Assembly (NCBI GenBank): GCA_029268515.1
Contig: JAQWNP010000009.1
Span: 1 to 45,815 of the forward strand
DNA: 45,815 nt
From: Phycisphaerales bacterium
Lineage (GTDB): Bacteria > Planctomycetota > Phycisphaerae > Phycisphaerales > SM1A02
Direction: 5' to 3'
Shown piece by piece: positions 25,884-34,364 of this stretch. A program made the translations under genes and the position numbers. Position 1 is the first letter of the stretch, and each line of letters begins with the position of its first letter. Below the pieces are notes generated by a model, which saw nothing but the letters and a program-made list of their open reading frames with translations, was not told where the DNA came from and ran no database searches.

Positions 25884-28349
25884 TTATTCGCTGCCGCTGT
25901 CGGCATCAGAATCGTCTGCGGATGGCTCTTCTGTAGGTTGTTCAGAACCTGCTCTGGAAGCAGTTTCCAGGTATTCAACCACAGCGGTTTTACCACCATC
26001 GGATCGCTCATCTCTTGCGATTTCAAATGCAGTCAACCCACGGTTGTCCTTTGCATCGATATTGGCTCCTGATTCAACGAGTAGTCGAATCTTGTCAACA
26101 CCACCATTACGATGACCCGCTGCTGCGTGCAATGCCGTCTTGCCATTGCGATCAATCATCTCCAAATTTGCATTGCCATTGATAAGTGCCTGAAGGTGAG
26201 CTACTGAACCTGTTTTCGCTGCATGGTGCAATGCAGAAGAGCCATCAGTCACATCGACAACATCCAGTCGTGCACCAGCATCGATGAGAATTGTTACTGC
26301 TTCTGAATCACCAAAACCGGATGCCCAAACAAGTGGCGTAAATCCAGTCTGATCACTCACTACTTCGACATCAGATCCAAAGTCAACCAACTCTTGCACG
26401 CTATCAGCACTCCCGAAAGCAGCGTGCCATGAAAGTGCATTGCCAACGAATGGATCACGTGCACGAACATCTGCACCAGCCTCTAGAAGTGCACGCGTAA
26501 CAGCTGCATCCTTCGCCTGACTAGCTGTCATCAGTGGCGTACGGCCAACCTGATCAGCTGTCTCAAGCTCTGCGCCTGAATCAATCAGGAACTCAACCAT
26601 CTCAATATTGCCGTTCTGAGAAGCCTGCCCGAGCAGCGTCACGCCTGACTTGCCACGTGTGTTTACGTCAGCACCACCATCAATCAGCTCTTTCAAACGA
26701 TCGACATCGCCACGCTTCACTAACGAACTCAGCTCATTGCGCTGGGCCCCAACACTCTGTTGACCTGGTGTTCGGCCTGGTGCTGATGCCTGTACACGGT
26801 CCTTGATGATGTCGTTCAGCTGCGCTCTTCCATCAGGATCTAGTTTGACGCGAAGAGAAACCTGCTCCGCTAATGGGTGCGTTGTGTGAATATTCAGCAT
26901 TTTGCCGCCACCCACAGTTGTCACATTCTGCCAGTAACTGTCCCAAGGCAGTGTGAGTTCATGTTCAACGGCCTCCTCAGAACTAAACTCGCCCACAATC
27001 GGGGGTGAAACACTCACGATCGCGAACGGCTGATCGTCCACTGCTCTAAGGGTAATCTTGCCATCCGGATTCAAAACGTTGTCGTATTCTTCCGGAGTTG
27101 CTGTCACATATAAAATCGTATTCAAACTCACCTGCATTTTTACAGGCGCTGCATCTTTGACCATAAAGGTGACCGTCTTTGTGACGGGAACTGCCTTTGA
27201 AGCACCACGCAGATTGATTGTAATTTCAGAAGACTCGCCTGGTTGCAAAACGGTATTTGGAACAAAATCGCTAGTTGTGCAGCCGCAATTCGTCTTCGCT
27301 CGTTCAATTGTAATTGGCTTATCACTAATATTTGTAAGTTTGACAGGGCCAGAACCCAGTTGCTTGGCAGCAACGTTTCCAAGATCCAGTGACGCAGGCG
27401 TTAGCTCCAACATAACTTCTGTACTGGCTGGTTCAGCGGGCTCACCAGCTGGATTGTTGATCGTCACTGGTTGACCATCTGCTTGCCCAGCAGCGTCATG
27501 CACTTGAATGAGCTCAATATCAAACACAAGTGTTGAGTTTGCTGGAATTGTGGGTGGGCGACCAGCCTCACCGTAGGCCAATGGCGCGGGGATCACGAGC
27601 TTGCGTTTTCCACCAACCCGCATCGAGCCAACACCTTCGGTCCAGCCCGAAATAACACCATTCAGTGCGAAGGTACTGGGACGCCCCCGATCAACTGAAC
27701 TATCGAACTTTGTGCCGTCCGGTAGGTAGCCGGTGTAATGCACCGTCACTCGGCTGGCTGAAGTCGCTGGTGAAAAACCAACCCCGCCGTCAATATCATA
27801 AAACTGAAGGCCGCTGGGCGTGGTCCTTGGCGAAGTTGTGACAGCCCATCCCGGAAGATTTTCGGGATCTCTAAGACTTGGATCAATTGCAGCTGGGGGC
27901 GTGGTCTTTCCAGGCGATGCTAATTGCTCACCGCTCGATTTACCTGGTTTGGTTTTGCCCGGATCGTTTTGGCCTGAGTCAACTTCAGAGGCAATGTTCA
28001 GCCTGCCGGACTCTCTCGCCTGAAGGGCACGACTCCGCGCTTCCTGCTGTTCGGCTCGGATCCGCTGTGCCTGATCCATTGGGATCGCACCATTTGGTAA
28101 TGACCTGTTCACACCAGTCGATTGAGTTGCCTGCCGACTAGGTGTATTTCCATCAGCAGCAGCAGCAGCTAATGCCAACTGAGCGGGGCTTTTGCCCGTA
28201 TCTGCATTACTGTTTTTGTCAGGCTGCGTTGTCGCATCCTTCGCTGGCGCTTCCGGATTTGGTGCGCTTGCTTCTTTCTTGTCACAGCCTGCGGCAAATA
28301 CAGCTAGACCTAGTACAACGCCCGTTACGATTCGATCGAGACCATTCAC
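25884..28349 (-). CDS. Lipoprotein fusing FKBP-type prolyl isomerase, DUF1573 and ankyrin repeats
   Basis: 821 aa. Residues 1-22 are a lipoprotein signal with lipobox FAAGC (Cys22). A low-complexity linker runs to about 175. Residues ~190-286 form an FKBP domain (VTVHYTGYLPDGTKFDSS, then GVGSMRVGGKRKLVIPAPLAYG and FDIELIQVHD). Residues ~310-420 match DUF1573, with its NCGCTTS and QPGESSEI pattern. Residues ~540-790 contain about seven ankyrin repeats (for example GDVDRLKELIDGGADVNTRG). The C-terminus is acidic. The protein should be membrane-anchored, with the isomerase and repeats facing the periplasm or outside. Each domain is common; I do not know of this three-part fusion. Confidence 0.88.
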   Translation of the reverse strand: MNGLDRIVTGVVLGLAVFAAGCDKKEASAPNPEAPAKDATTQPDKNSNADTGKSPAQLALAAAAADGNTPSRQATQSTGVNRSLPNGAIPMDQAQRIRAEQQEARSRALQARESGRLNIASEVDSGQNDPGKTKPGKSSGEQLASPGKTTPPAAIDPSLRDPENLPGWAVTTSPRTTPSGLQFYDIDGGVGFSPATSASRVTVHYTGYLPDGTKFDSSVDRGRPSTFALNGVISGWTEGVGSMRVGGKRKLVIPAPLAYGEAGRPPTIPANSTLVFDIELIQVHDAAGQADGQPVTINNPAGEPAEPASTEVMLELTPASLDLGNVAAKQLGSGPVKLTNISDKPITIERAKTNCGCTTSDFVPNTVLQPGESSEITINLRGASKAVPVTKTVTFMVKDAAPVKMQVSLNTILYVTATPEEYDNVLNPDGKITLRAVDDQPFAIVSVSPPIVGEFSSEEAVEHELTLPWDSYWQNVTTVGGGKMLNIHTTHPLAEQVSLRVKLDPDGRAQLNDIIKDRVQASAPGRTPGQQSVGAQRNELSSLVKRGDVDRLKELIDGGADVNTRGKSGVTLLGQASQNGNIEMVEFLIDSGAELETADQVGRTPLMTASQAKDAAVTRALLEAGADVRARDPFVGNALSWHAAFGSADSVQELVDFGSDVEVVSDQTGFTPLVWASGFGDSEAVTILIDAGARLDVVDVTDGSSALHHAAKTGSVAHLQALINGNANLEMIDRNGKTALHAAAGHRNGGVDKIRLLVESGANIDAKDNRGLTAFEIARDERSDGGKTAVVEYLETASRAGSEQPTEEPSADDSDADSGSE

Positions 28350-28861
28350 TGTTCTTACTCCAAGTATGCTCTCTGTTAAACCTGAAGCCTATTGGGGCGC
28401 CACGCAATGGAATCACCACATTCAGGTTCAACTAAGACGCGAGAAACCCACAGAGGTTCGTCGCATGTGCTTGTTATATTTACCCTCATCTGAGGCCTTT
28501 ATACGAGACCCCTACTAATAAATTCGACCTACCAACGTGCCGAGAATCGGTTCCCGCCGTGTTATCTCCACAGGATTAGGACTAAAAAACCACGACGATA
28601 GCCCGATAAACGCGAAAAACGGCTCAAAAGCCCAGCACGGGCAACTAAGCCAAAAATGCCTCCACTAGGCGAACGCACCGCAGTGAAAGCTATTGCTCCA
28701 ATGTTCGCAAGGATGGTACAGGAGGATTCAAATCCTTATTCGAGACTGATGAAAAAACGGGGTATTTTTGCTCCAATGGTCGATTTTTTAGCTGTTAGGG
28801 CAGGCTCAAGTAATTCAAAATGCTATTCTTGATATTCATAAATTTAGGAGCGCCAGGCTTT
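28350..28861. other. Divergent intergenic region, no gene seen
   Basis: About 510 bp between the FKBP-ankyrin lipoprotein gene (minus) and the MEMO-like gene (plus). Short open frames here are fragments that overlap the neighbours or lack protein-like composition. AGGAG upstream of 28862 is the only clear signal. Confidence 0.45.
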
Positions 28862-30070
28862 ATGAATATCGATCCCTCATCCTTACCTGACCACCTTCAG
28901 CAACCTCATGTCAGGCCAATTCATCCAATCCCTCTGAAGAAAGATGGGAAGCAGTTAATTGCCCTGCGGGATCCGGCCATGCTCAGTCGGCAGAATATGT
29001 TGGTGCCACCGCAAGTCATTCCCCTGCTCCGCCAGTTTGATGGCAATCACCACATCACTGAAATTGCCAAGAATTTGTCGATTAGCCAGGATCAATTGAT
29101 CGGGCTGATTCAGGGCCTTGAGAAAATTGGCCTCTTGTGGGGCCCCACCTTCGAAGCGATTGAAGCGGAAACACGGACGCAAATAGCTCAGAGAGGTGCC
29201 TTCGCAACACCAGCTTGCGCCTCGCTTGGTGAAAGTGATGAATCATTCCGTAACTTCCTCGGTGACTACTTCGATCAAACCGAGGATCCGGAACTCGACT
29301 CTGCATGTCTCGGCATTGTTGCTCCCCATCTCGATTTCCAACGGGGATGGCCAAACTATGCAACTGCCTATCACCCTTTGCGCGATGTCGAATCGCCGGA
29401 TCGCGTTGTCATACTCGGCACCAATCACTTCGGTCTGGGTGATGGAATGACGCTCACTGAGTTTGGCTTTGAAACGCCCATGGGAATCTGCCCTTGTGAT
29501 ACAGAAGTTGTGTCACGGCTCACTGATGAACTTGGTGACACACTCTTGATTGATCAGTTAGATCACCTTGCAGAGCACTCGATCCAACTCCAGATCCCCT
29601 GGATTCAATATTGCTTTGGCAATGTTCCTATTGTCGCTGCACTCGTACCCGATCCGATGGTCCCAATGATTGAGGATGATGGACAGCGTGTTGAACTCAA
29701 TCCATTCACTGAGGCACTTTCGACAATCCTTAATGATGTCCAGGGATCAACCTTCTACGTAGCGTCTAGCGATTTAAGTCATGTTGGCCCACAATTTGGC
29801 GAGCCACTTGCAGTGGATGATCAACGCAAGTTTGATGTTGAGCGGCATGATCGGGATATGCTTGGAAAATTCATCGACGGAGATGCTGAAGCATTTCTTG
29901 GCGCCATGCAATGGTCAAAAAATCCAACCCGCTGGTGCAGCGTTGGCAATATGACGGCACTACTTCAGATTAGACCGAGTAGCACTCTAGAGATGTTGGA
30001 CTATCGCCAGGCGTGTGATGAACAAGGTCAAGCGATGGTCACTTCTGCTGCGATTGCATTGACCGCATGA
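28862..30070 (+). CDS. MEMO-like protein (AmmeMemoRadiSam system protein B type) with N-terminal extension
   Basis: 402 aa from the ATG at 28862, which has AGGAG upstream; an earlier in-frame ATG at 28820 lacks one. The MEMO core spans about 140-400 with the landmarks APHLDFQRG, GTNHFG, EHSIQLQIPW, SSDLSHVG and RWCSVGNM, including conserved His and Cys of a possible metal site. The first ~120 residues form an extra helical domain with DGNHHITEIAKNLSISQDQL, resembling a winged-helix. In other bacteria MEMO genes neighbour AMMECR1 and a radical SAM gene; neither is here. The stop is 10 bp before dtd, suggesting an operon. Confidence 0.85.
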   Translation: MNIDPSSLPDHLQQPHVRPIHPIPLKKDGKQLIALRDPAMLSRQNMLVPPQVIPLLRQFDGNHHITEIAKNLSISQDQLIGLIQGLEKIGLLWGPTFEAIEAETRTQIAQRGAFATPACASLGESDESFRNFLGDYFDQTEDPELDSACLGIVAPHLDFQRGWPNYATAYHPLRDVESPDRVVILGTNHFGLGDGMTLTEFGFETPMGICPCDTEVVSRLTDELGDTLLIDQLDHLAEHSIQLQIPWIQYCFGNVPIVAALVPDPMVPMIEDDGQRVELNPFTEALSTILNDVQGSTFYVASSDLSHVGPQFGEPLAVDDQRKFDVERHDRDMLGKFIDGDAEAFLGAMQWSKNPTRWCSVGNMTALLQIRPSSTLEMLDYRQACDEQGQAMVTSAAIALTA

Positions 30071-30080
30071 GCAATCATCG

Positions 30081-30524
30081 GTGATTACTGTTATCCAACG
30101 CGTCGATGAAGCCTCCGTCACCGTGGCGGCTGAAACCTATCAGGCAGAAATAGGCACAGGTTTACTGATCTTGTTAGGCGTCGCCAAAGGAGATCAACCT
30201 GAGCAAGCTCATTGGTTAGCGAACCGAATCGCAAACCTCCGAGTTTTTGCAGATGAACAGGGGCGATTCAATCGTAACGTCACAGAAGCTGGCGGCTCTG
30301 TCTTGGTTGTCAGTCAATTTACATTGCTCGGAAATTGCTCCAAGGGTCACCGACCGAGTTTTCTTGAAGCCGCTGATCCTGATACAGGAAGAACGCTTTA
30401 CGAGTTGTTCTGTCAAGAGTTGACAGAGACGCACCACCTCGATGTCAAGCGCGGAATATTCCAGGCAGCGATGTCGGTATCGCTGGTCAACAACGGGCCA
30501 GCGACCTTCATCCTCAGTCGCTGA
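30081..30524 (+). CDS. dtd: D-aminoacyl-tRNA deacylase
   Basis: 147 aa with a GTG start 10 bp after the MEMO-like stop. SQFTL is at ~78-82 and NNGPAT at ~138-143, the two signature loops of DTD; the cis Gly-Pro dipeptide that rejects L-amino acids is kept. The enzyme removes D-amino acids (and glycine) misattached to tRNA. The length is that of the family. Probably co-transcribed with the MEMO-like gene. Confidence 0.93.
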   Translation: MITVIQRVDEASVTVAAETYQAEIGTGLLILLGVAKGDQPEQAHWLANRIANLRVFADEQGRFNRNVTEAGGSVLVVSQFTLLGNCSKGHRPSFLEAADPDTGRTLYELFCQELTETHHLDVKRGIFQAAMSVSLVNNGPATFILSR

Positions 30525-30599
30525 TCAACCGAATACTGACTCCAACCGTTAAGAAGTCTCATCTTCGCTACACTGCCTCTTGGAGATAGTAAAAATAAA

Positions 30600-31379
30600 A
30601 TGACCCGCCAAAATGAAGAAATTTTTAAACAATACCTTGAGAGCAATGCGCTCATCGGTGTTGACTTCGTCCCAACACAAGTACTTCAAATGAACACCTC
30701 TAAAAAAACTCAGAAGAAAACTGCTTCTACCACGAAGAAAAAAGTGCCTCAGGCAAAATTAAAAACCAGCGCATCAACGGCATCTTCGCGGGCCAAAGGA
30801 AAGCAAGCTAGCGTTCTAGAGGAAATTAGAGAACGGCATGATGCAACCTGTCCGCATTGCACAAAAGTTGAAGACATTACCCAAACAGTATTTGGTGAAG
30901 GCAATCCTCATGCCGATCTCATGTTCATTGGCGAAGCGCCTGGTGCAGAAGAGGATCGACTTGGGCGCCCCTTTGTCGGGCGCGCAGGCCAAAAGTTAGA
31001 CCAGATCATTGAGGCAATGGCGCTCACGCGCGAAGAGATCTATATCGCCAACGTGCTTAAGGCTCGGCCGCCCGAGAACCGAACACCGCTGCGGCACGAA
31101 ATAGATCTATGTGCCCCATTCCTCACCGAACAGATTCTTGCAATCGCCCCGAAGGTCATCGTGACGCTTGGAGGTCCAGCGACGAAGTTTCTGCTCGACA
31201 CCAATACTGGCATCACCAAGCTCAGAGGCCAGTGGACGACATGGGTGAGCGCCGACCTGAAAGTTGATGTCATGCCAACCTTCCATCCAGCCTATTTACT
31301 GCGTAATTACACCGTCCAAACACGGCAGCAAGTATGGTCAGATATGCAGGCAGTCGCCGACCGGCTTTCAAAAAAGTAA
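30600..31379 (+). CDS. Family-4-type uracil-DNA glycosylase with a missing iron-sulfur ligand
   Basis: 259 aa. The start at 30600 is supported by conserved-looking [15 protein letters not shown] near the N-terminus, followed by a ~55-residue Lys/Ser/Thr-rich linker. The catalytic motif GEAPG is at 111-115, [13 protein letters not shown] at about 122, and HPAYLLR at about 229. Family 4 enzymes use four Cys for a 4Fe-4S cluster. Here Cys84, Cys87 (TCPHC) and Cys171 (DLCAPFL) are present, but the LKCRPP position is Ala155 ([10 protein letters not shown]). The enzyme removes uracil from DNA to start base-excision repair. Whether the cluster still forms is uncertain. Confidence 0.9.
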   Translation: MTRQNEEIFKQYLESNALIGVDFVPTQVLQMNTSKKTQKKTASTTKKKVPQAKLKTSASTASSRAKGKQASVLEEIRERHDATCPHCTKVEDITQTVFGEGNPHADLMFIGEAPGAEEDRLGRPFVGRAGQKLDQIIEAMALTREEIYIANVLKARPPENRTPLRHEIDLCAPFLTEQILAIAPKVIVTLGGPATKFLLDTNTGITKLRGQWTTWVSADLKVDVMPTFHPAYLLRNYTVQTRQQVWSDMQAVADRLSKK

Positions 31380-31499
31380 ATTGGCCCAAAAAAAATCAAT
31401 TCACACGCTCTCAAAAAGAGGCGTTCTGATCCTCTAAAACGGCATTTTTGACTCATCTCGTGCTGATCTGATAACTCTGAAAGTTAAAATAGGAAATAT

Positions 31500-31673
31500 G
31501 GGAACTCCCCGCCTCTAGATCCCGAACAGTTCAAGGTAGGGAGCAGAGAAGAGCAATCAAACTCATCCCCTAGACCCGGTCAGCATCAACGCACATTTGT
31601 GATCTTGACCACTCAATACGCCCCCCCCACAAGGAGCCCGCTTCGTCACTGACGACGGGCTCTCTTTTTTTTT
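31500..31673 (+). ncRNA. Candidate small RNA gene of unknown class (~175 nt)
   Basis: The 318 bp gap after the uracil-DNA glycosylase has no open frame but shows a transcription unit. TTGACT (31448) is followed after 16-17 nt by ATAACT/GATAAC, and TAAAAT (31485) is a second -10-like hexamer. A strong terminator ends at 31673. Between them are a GGTCA/TGACC hairpin (31578-31610) and a GGGAGCAG segment at about 31536 that weakly recalls the signal recognition particle RNA tip. However, the flanking pairs expected in SRP RNA do not form. A class cannot be named. Confidence 0.45.
31634..31673 (+). terminator. Strong Rho-independent terminator
   Basis: GAGCCCG pairs with CGGGCTC, with an inner CGTC/GACG stem, and is followed by TCTTTTTTTTT. 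It lies about 250 bp after the uracil-DNA glycosylase stop, so it more likely belongs to a separate transcript than to that gene alone. Confidence 0.88.
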
Positions 31674-31697
31674 GTCATCTCATTTTTGCGCGGGCAG

Positions 31698-32036
31698 TCA
31701 AGTCATTCCAAAGAGTCGAGCGCGTAATTCCAAAACCTCTACTGGGTCGAAACAACCGCCATAGACCTCAGCAACATGATCAAAGCAGCCTTCACTAATC
31801 AGAATTGCTGCAACATCAAGCCCACCGGCTGCACGAGCCCATGTCGTCACTAAACGACGTTGCCGACGGTTGAGACCCATCCGCTTTGCAAGCCGCCCGC
31901 CGGCAGCAGTAATGCCTCGATGCCGATTCCACCAAAGCATCGTTATTGCCATGCAAAGCAAGATACCACCCGTCGCCAAAGCAACCACTCCAGTGGTCTC
32001 GACTGCTAACAGTAGATTTGTGCTTGTTTCAAACAT
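31698..32036 (-). CDS. Small hypothetical membrane protein, 112 aa
   Basis: One clear membrane helix (~residues 10-35, VETTGVVALATGGILLCMAI followed by TMLWWN), then a basic segment (RLAKRMGLNRRQRRLV) and an amphipathic C-terminal region with two Cys. Its ATG overlaps the end of the HEAT-repeat gene by 8 bp, so it is translationally coupled to it. No family is recognised; it is probably an accessory partner of the HEAT protein. Confidence 0.65.
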   Translation of the reverse strand: MFETSTNLLLAVETTGVVALATGGILLCMAITMLWWNRHRGITAAGGRLAKRMGLNRRQRRLVTTWARAAGGLDVAAILISEGCFDHVAEVYGGCFDPVEVLELRARLFGMT

Positions 32037-34038
32037 TGCCTTCGCTTTCGATCACGTACCCTATCGAACTACCTACCGTGTCTTCGAGCTTCAATTCTTG
32101 AACACTGGGCGGCGTTTCGTTTTGTTCTTGGCGACTCAATATCATCTGCACGGTTTCCTCTGCTCGCTGTTGCAGGATAGGTACGGGGTCTGTTTTTGTA
32201 ATGCGGCGAAGCGCTGCCAACACCGAGTCAGTGTTACATTGGCGCGCAGCCCAGATGGCGCTTGCACGGCACAGCGGATTCCCATCATTGAGCATATTTG
32301 TAAGCCTATGAGCGGCAAGCTCTGGATAAAAATCAGCTAAAACAACGATAGCGTTTGCTCGAGTGCGATTTCCAGATTGAAGCGTCAGTGGTGAAATAAC
32401 GCGACCGATCTGTTGTGGTGAAAGGCGTCCAGGAAGTGCCCGATGCACCTGCCCTAAAGCCTCAACCGCATTCGCCTGAACACGATCATCAGTATGGCTG
32501 AGCCGAGCTGTAATGACGGAGACCGTACGTGGGTTGGGATGATCACCCAAGCATGCAACTGCCGTCGAAGCGATGCGTGTATCACTGGCTGCAGACAACT
32601 CAATGAGACGGTCTGTAAATTCAGCGGTGAGACCCATCTGACGCAAGAGCTGCATTGCCCAAACAACAGTCCATCGCTCTCCATCCAGCAGTAATGCGTC
32701 AACCGCTCGACAAAAATCTGCCTGGGAACGTTCCCGCAACTCGACGGCTGCGTCCATGCGTTCCTCAGATGTGAGATGTGGCCAAAAAGCAATCAGATCT
32801 TCTGCGCATGCACTCGCTAATTTTTGTCTTGCCCATTGAGCAATTTGACCAGTTGACCGCTGAGCAAGTCGCACAAGGTCATCCCGTTTTAACAATCTTC
32901 TTTGCAGGGCACCGGTAGCGGCACGAACCACTGCTGGGTGTGCGTCCATACAGAAATGCACAATGGAATCGGTCGCTCGCTGGTCTTCGTAGCAACTCAA
33001 GGCAATCACGGCACGACAACGGGCTTGTGTATCATCGAGTGCAATCAGATCACACAGTGCTTCAATTCGGCGTCCTTGTGCCAAAGGAAGTGATTGAATC
33101 AAATCAGGCATCGCGCGTTTGGAAGAACGAGGCCACTGTGCGCAAGTGCTCAAAAGTGGAAGGCAACGTCTACCACTGGCAATCGCTTTGAGACGTTTTC
33201 GAACAAGTGGCCTTCGCAGTCGATGCCCAGATGCTAAGACAAAGTGAACCGATTCAGGATCCATCAGTGCATCAGCAATCCAACGCCTTGCAGTGCCTGC
33301 TAAGGGCTCATACTCAATCCAAAGCAAGAGATGCTGGGCAACAACTGGGTCTTTTACATCACGTATTGCTCGCCGAGCAGCAATAAGTACAGGATGATCT
33401 GATTCCTGCATCAGTTCATTGATAGGTGAATGGGGTGCCAAGGCAACAATCGCTGCTGCCAGGCCAGCAGGATGTGGGCCTCTTGATGGAGACTTCTGGA
33501 TACGATTTTCAATTGCAACAACGATCGCTTGCAGGAATGCCGCGTCAAAACGAATGACACCCTTTTCTTCGGTGATTTCATTCGTTCGGTGCTGGCCAAA
33601 CTGTGTACTCGAAAGTTCAACGGCTAAACCGACCAAGAGTTGATCGGCAATGGCGTTGATAGCAGGCTCATCAAGTTCCAAGAGGGCGATGAGTCCATAG
33701 AGATCACCTGTCTCAGTGCGTCCTACTTTCAATCGAGCCAATAGAATATTTGCTGCTTCGATGGCACCATCTGTATTTTTGTCTGCCGCAAGGCGTCGCG
33801 CGGCCCAAGCCAATAAGGGCCCTGCACACCGAGTCAGTGGCTTTTGTAATGCCTGAGCAGAGCGGGTATCACCCAGAATCTTCGCTAAGGCACCACCGCG
33901 TCCCACCTTCACGAGCTGTTGACCGAGCGGCTCCATCTCCCTGGCCGATGCCAGTGGAATAGCCTGTGCTAGTACTTTTGCGACAACAATTGGGTTCTCG
34001 CGTTTGAGTAGTGCACATCGTTGATTAATTGTGGGCAT
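32029..34038 (-). CDS. Large HEAT-repeat protein, 669 aa
   Basis: An ATG-started frame of 669 codons made of tandem ~30-residue alpha-helical units (for example STAVACLGDHPNPRTVSVITA, and later VQANAVEALGQVHRAL), the HEAT/armadillo pattern. There is no signal peptide or catalytic motif. Such scaffolds bind other proteins or prosthetic groups. The downstream 112-aa membrane protein overlaps it by 8 bp and is probably its partner. A second, broken copy of its 5' end lies at 35513-35609. Confidence 0.75.
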   Translation of the reverse strand: MPTINQRCALLKRENPIVVAKVLAQAIPLASAREMEPLGQQLVKVGRGGALAKILGDTRSAQALQKPLTRCAGPLLAWAARRLAADKNTDGAIEAANILLARLKVGRTETGDLYGLIALLELDEPAINAIADQLLVGLAVELSSTQFGQHRTNEITEEKGVIRFDAAFLQAIVVAIENRIQKSPSRGPHPAGLAAAIVALAPHSPINELMQESDHPVLIAARRAIRDVKDPVVAQHLLLWIEYEPLAGTARRWIADALMDPESVHFVLASGHRLRRPLVRKRLKAIASGRRCLPLLSTCAQWPRSSKRAMPDLIQSLPLAQGRRIEALCDLIALDDTQARCRAVIALSCYEDQRATDSIVHFCMDAHPAVVRAATGALQRRLLKRDDLVRLAQRSTGQIAQWARQKLASACAEDLIAFWPHLTSEERMDAAVELRERSQADFCRAVDALLLDGERWTVVWAMQLLRQMGLTAEFTDRLIELSAASDTRIASTAVACLGDHPNPRTVSVITARLSHTDDRVQANAVEALGQVHRALPGRLSPQQIGRVISPLTLQSGNRTRANAIVVLADFYPELAAHRLTNMLNDGNPLCRASAIWAARQCNTDSVLAALRRITKTDPVPILQQRAEETVQMILSRQEQNETPPSVQELKLEDTVGSSIGYVIESEGNV

Positions 34039-34224
34039 AGTGGAGCACCATTGACGCCAAAGACCTTCAGGCCGGTCAATGCTCGGATATCACCGAAGTG
34101 CCGCAGAAGAGCCCTAATCGGATCCGCAGCTCGGAATTGACCGCCCGATGCCAAGTCATCGACCAGATAACCGCGCAAACTTGACACTCTGAATAGTGCG
34201 ATTTTTGGCTGGCGATTAGAATAA
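34021..34224 (-). repeat. Duplicated block, copy A (upstream region and first codons of the HEAT gene)
   Basis: Matches 35605-35820 by eye: TTGATTAATTGT, GTGGAGCACCATTGA, CCAAAGACC, ATATCACCGAAGTG, TGCCAAGT, GCGCAAACTTGACACTCTGAA and ATTTTTG recur in the same order with substitutions and indels between. Here the block includes the start codon of the HEAT-repeat gene and lies upstream of the polyesterase-like gene on the other strand. TTGACA is kept in both copies and points toward the plus-strand gene. Confidence 0.75.
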
Positions 34225-34364
34225 TGAGCACCAGAACGCCCTTTGGTGTCTGATCACTTATTCCTGCCAAATCATCAGAAGCAAGACTGCCTCTCACCAT
34301 CTAAATGGACCTCTATGACACGACCCATCGGAATATTCCCAACTAACAAAAAGATGAGGATCTT

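Noticed and set aside
31500-31600. Signal recognition particle RNA
   Set aside because: GGGAGCAG resembles the SRP tip, but the expected flanking pairs and the matching 3' arm are missing, so it is reported only as an unclassified candidate RNA.
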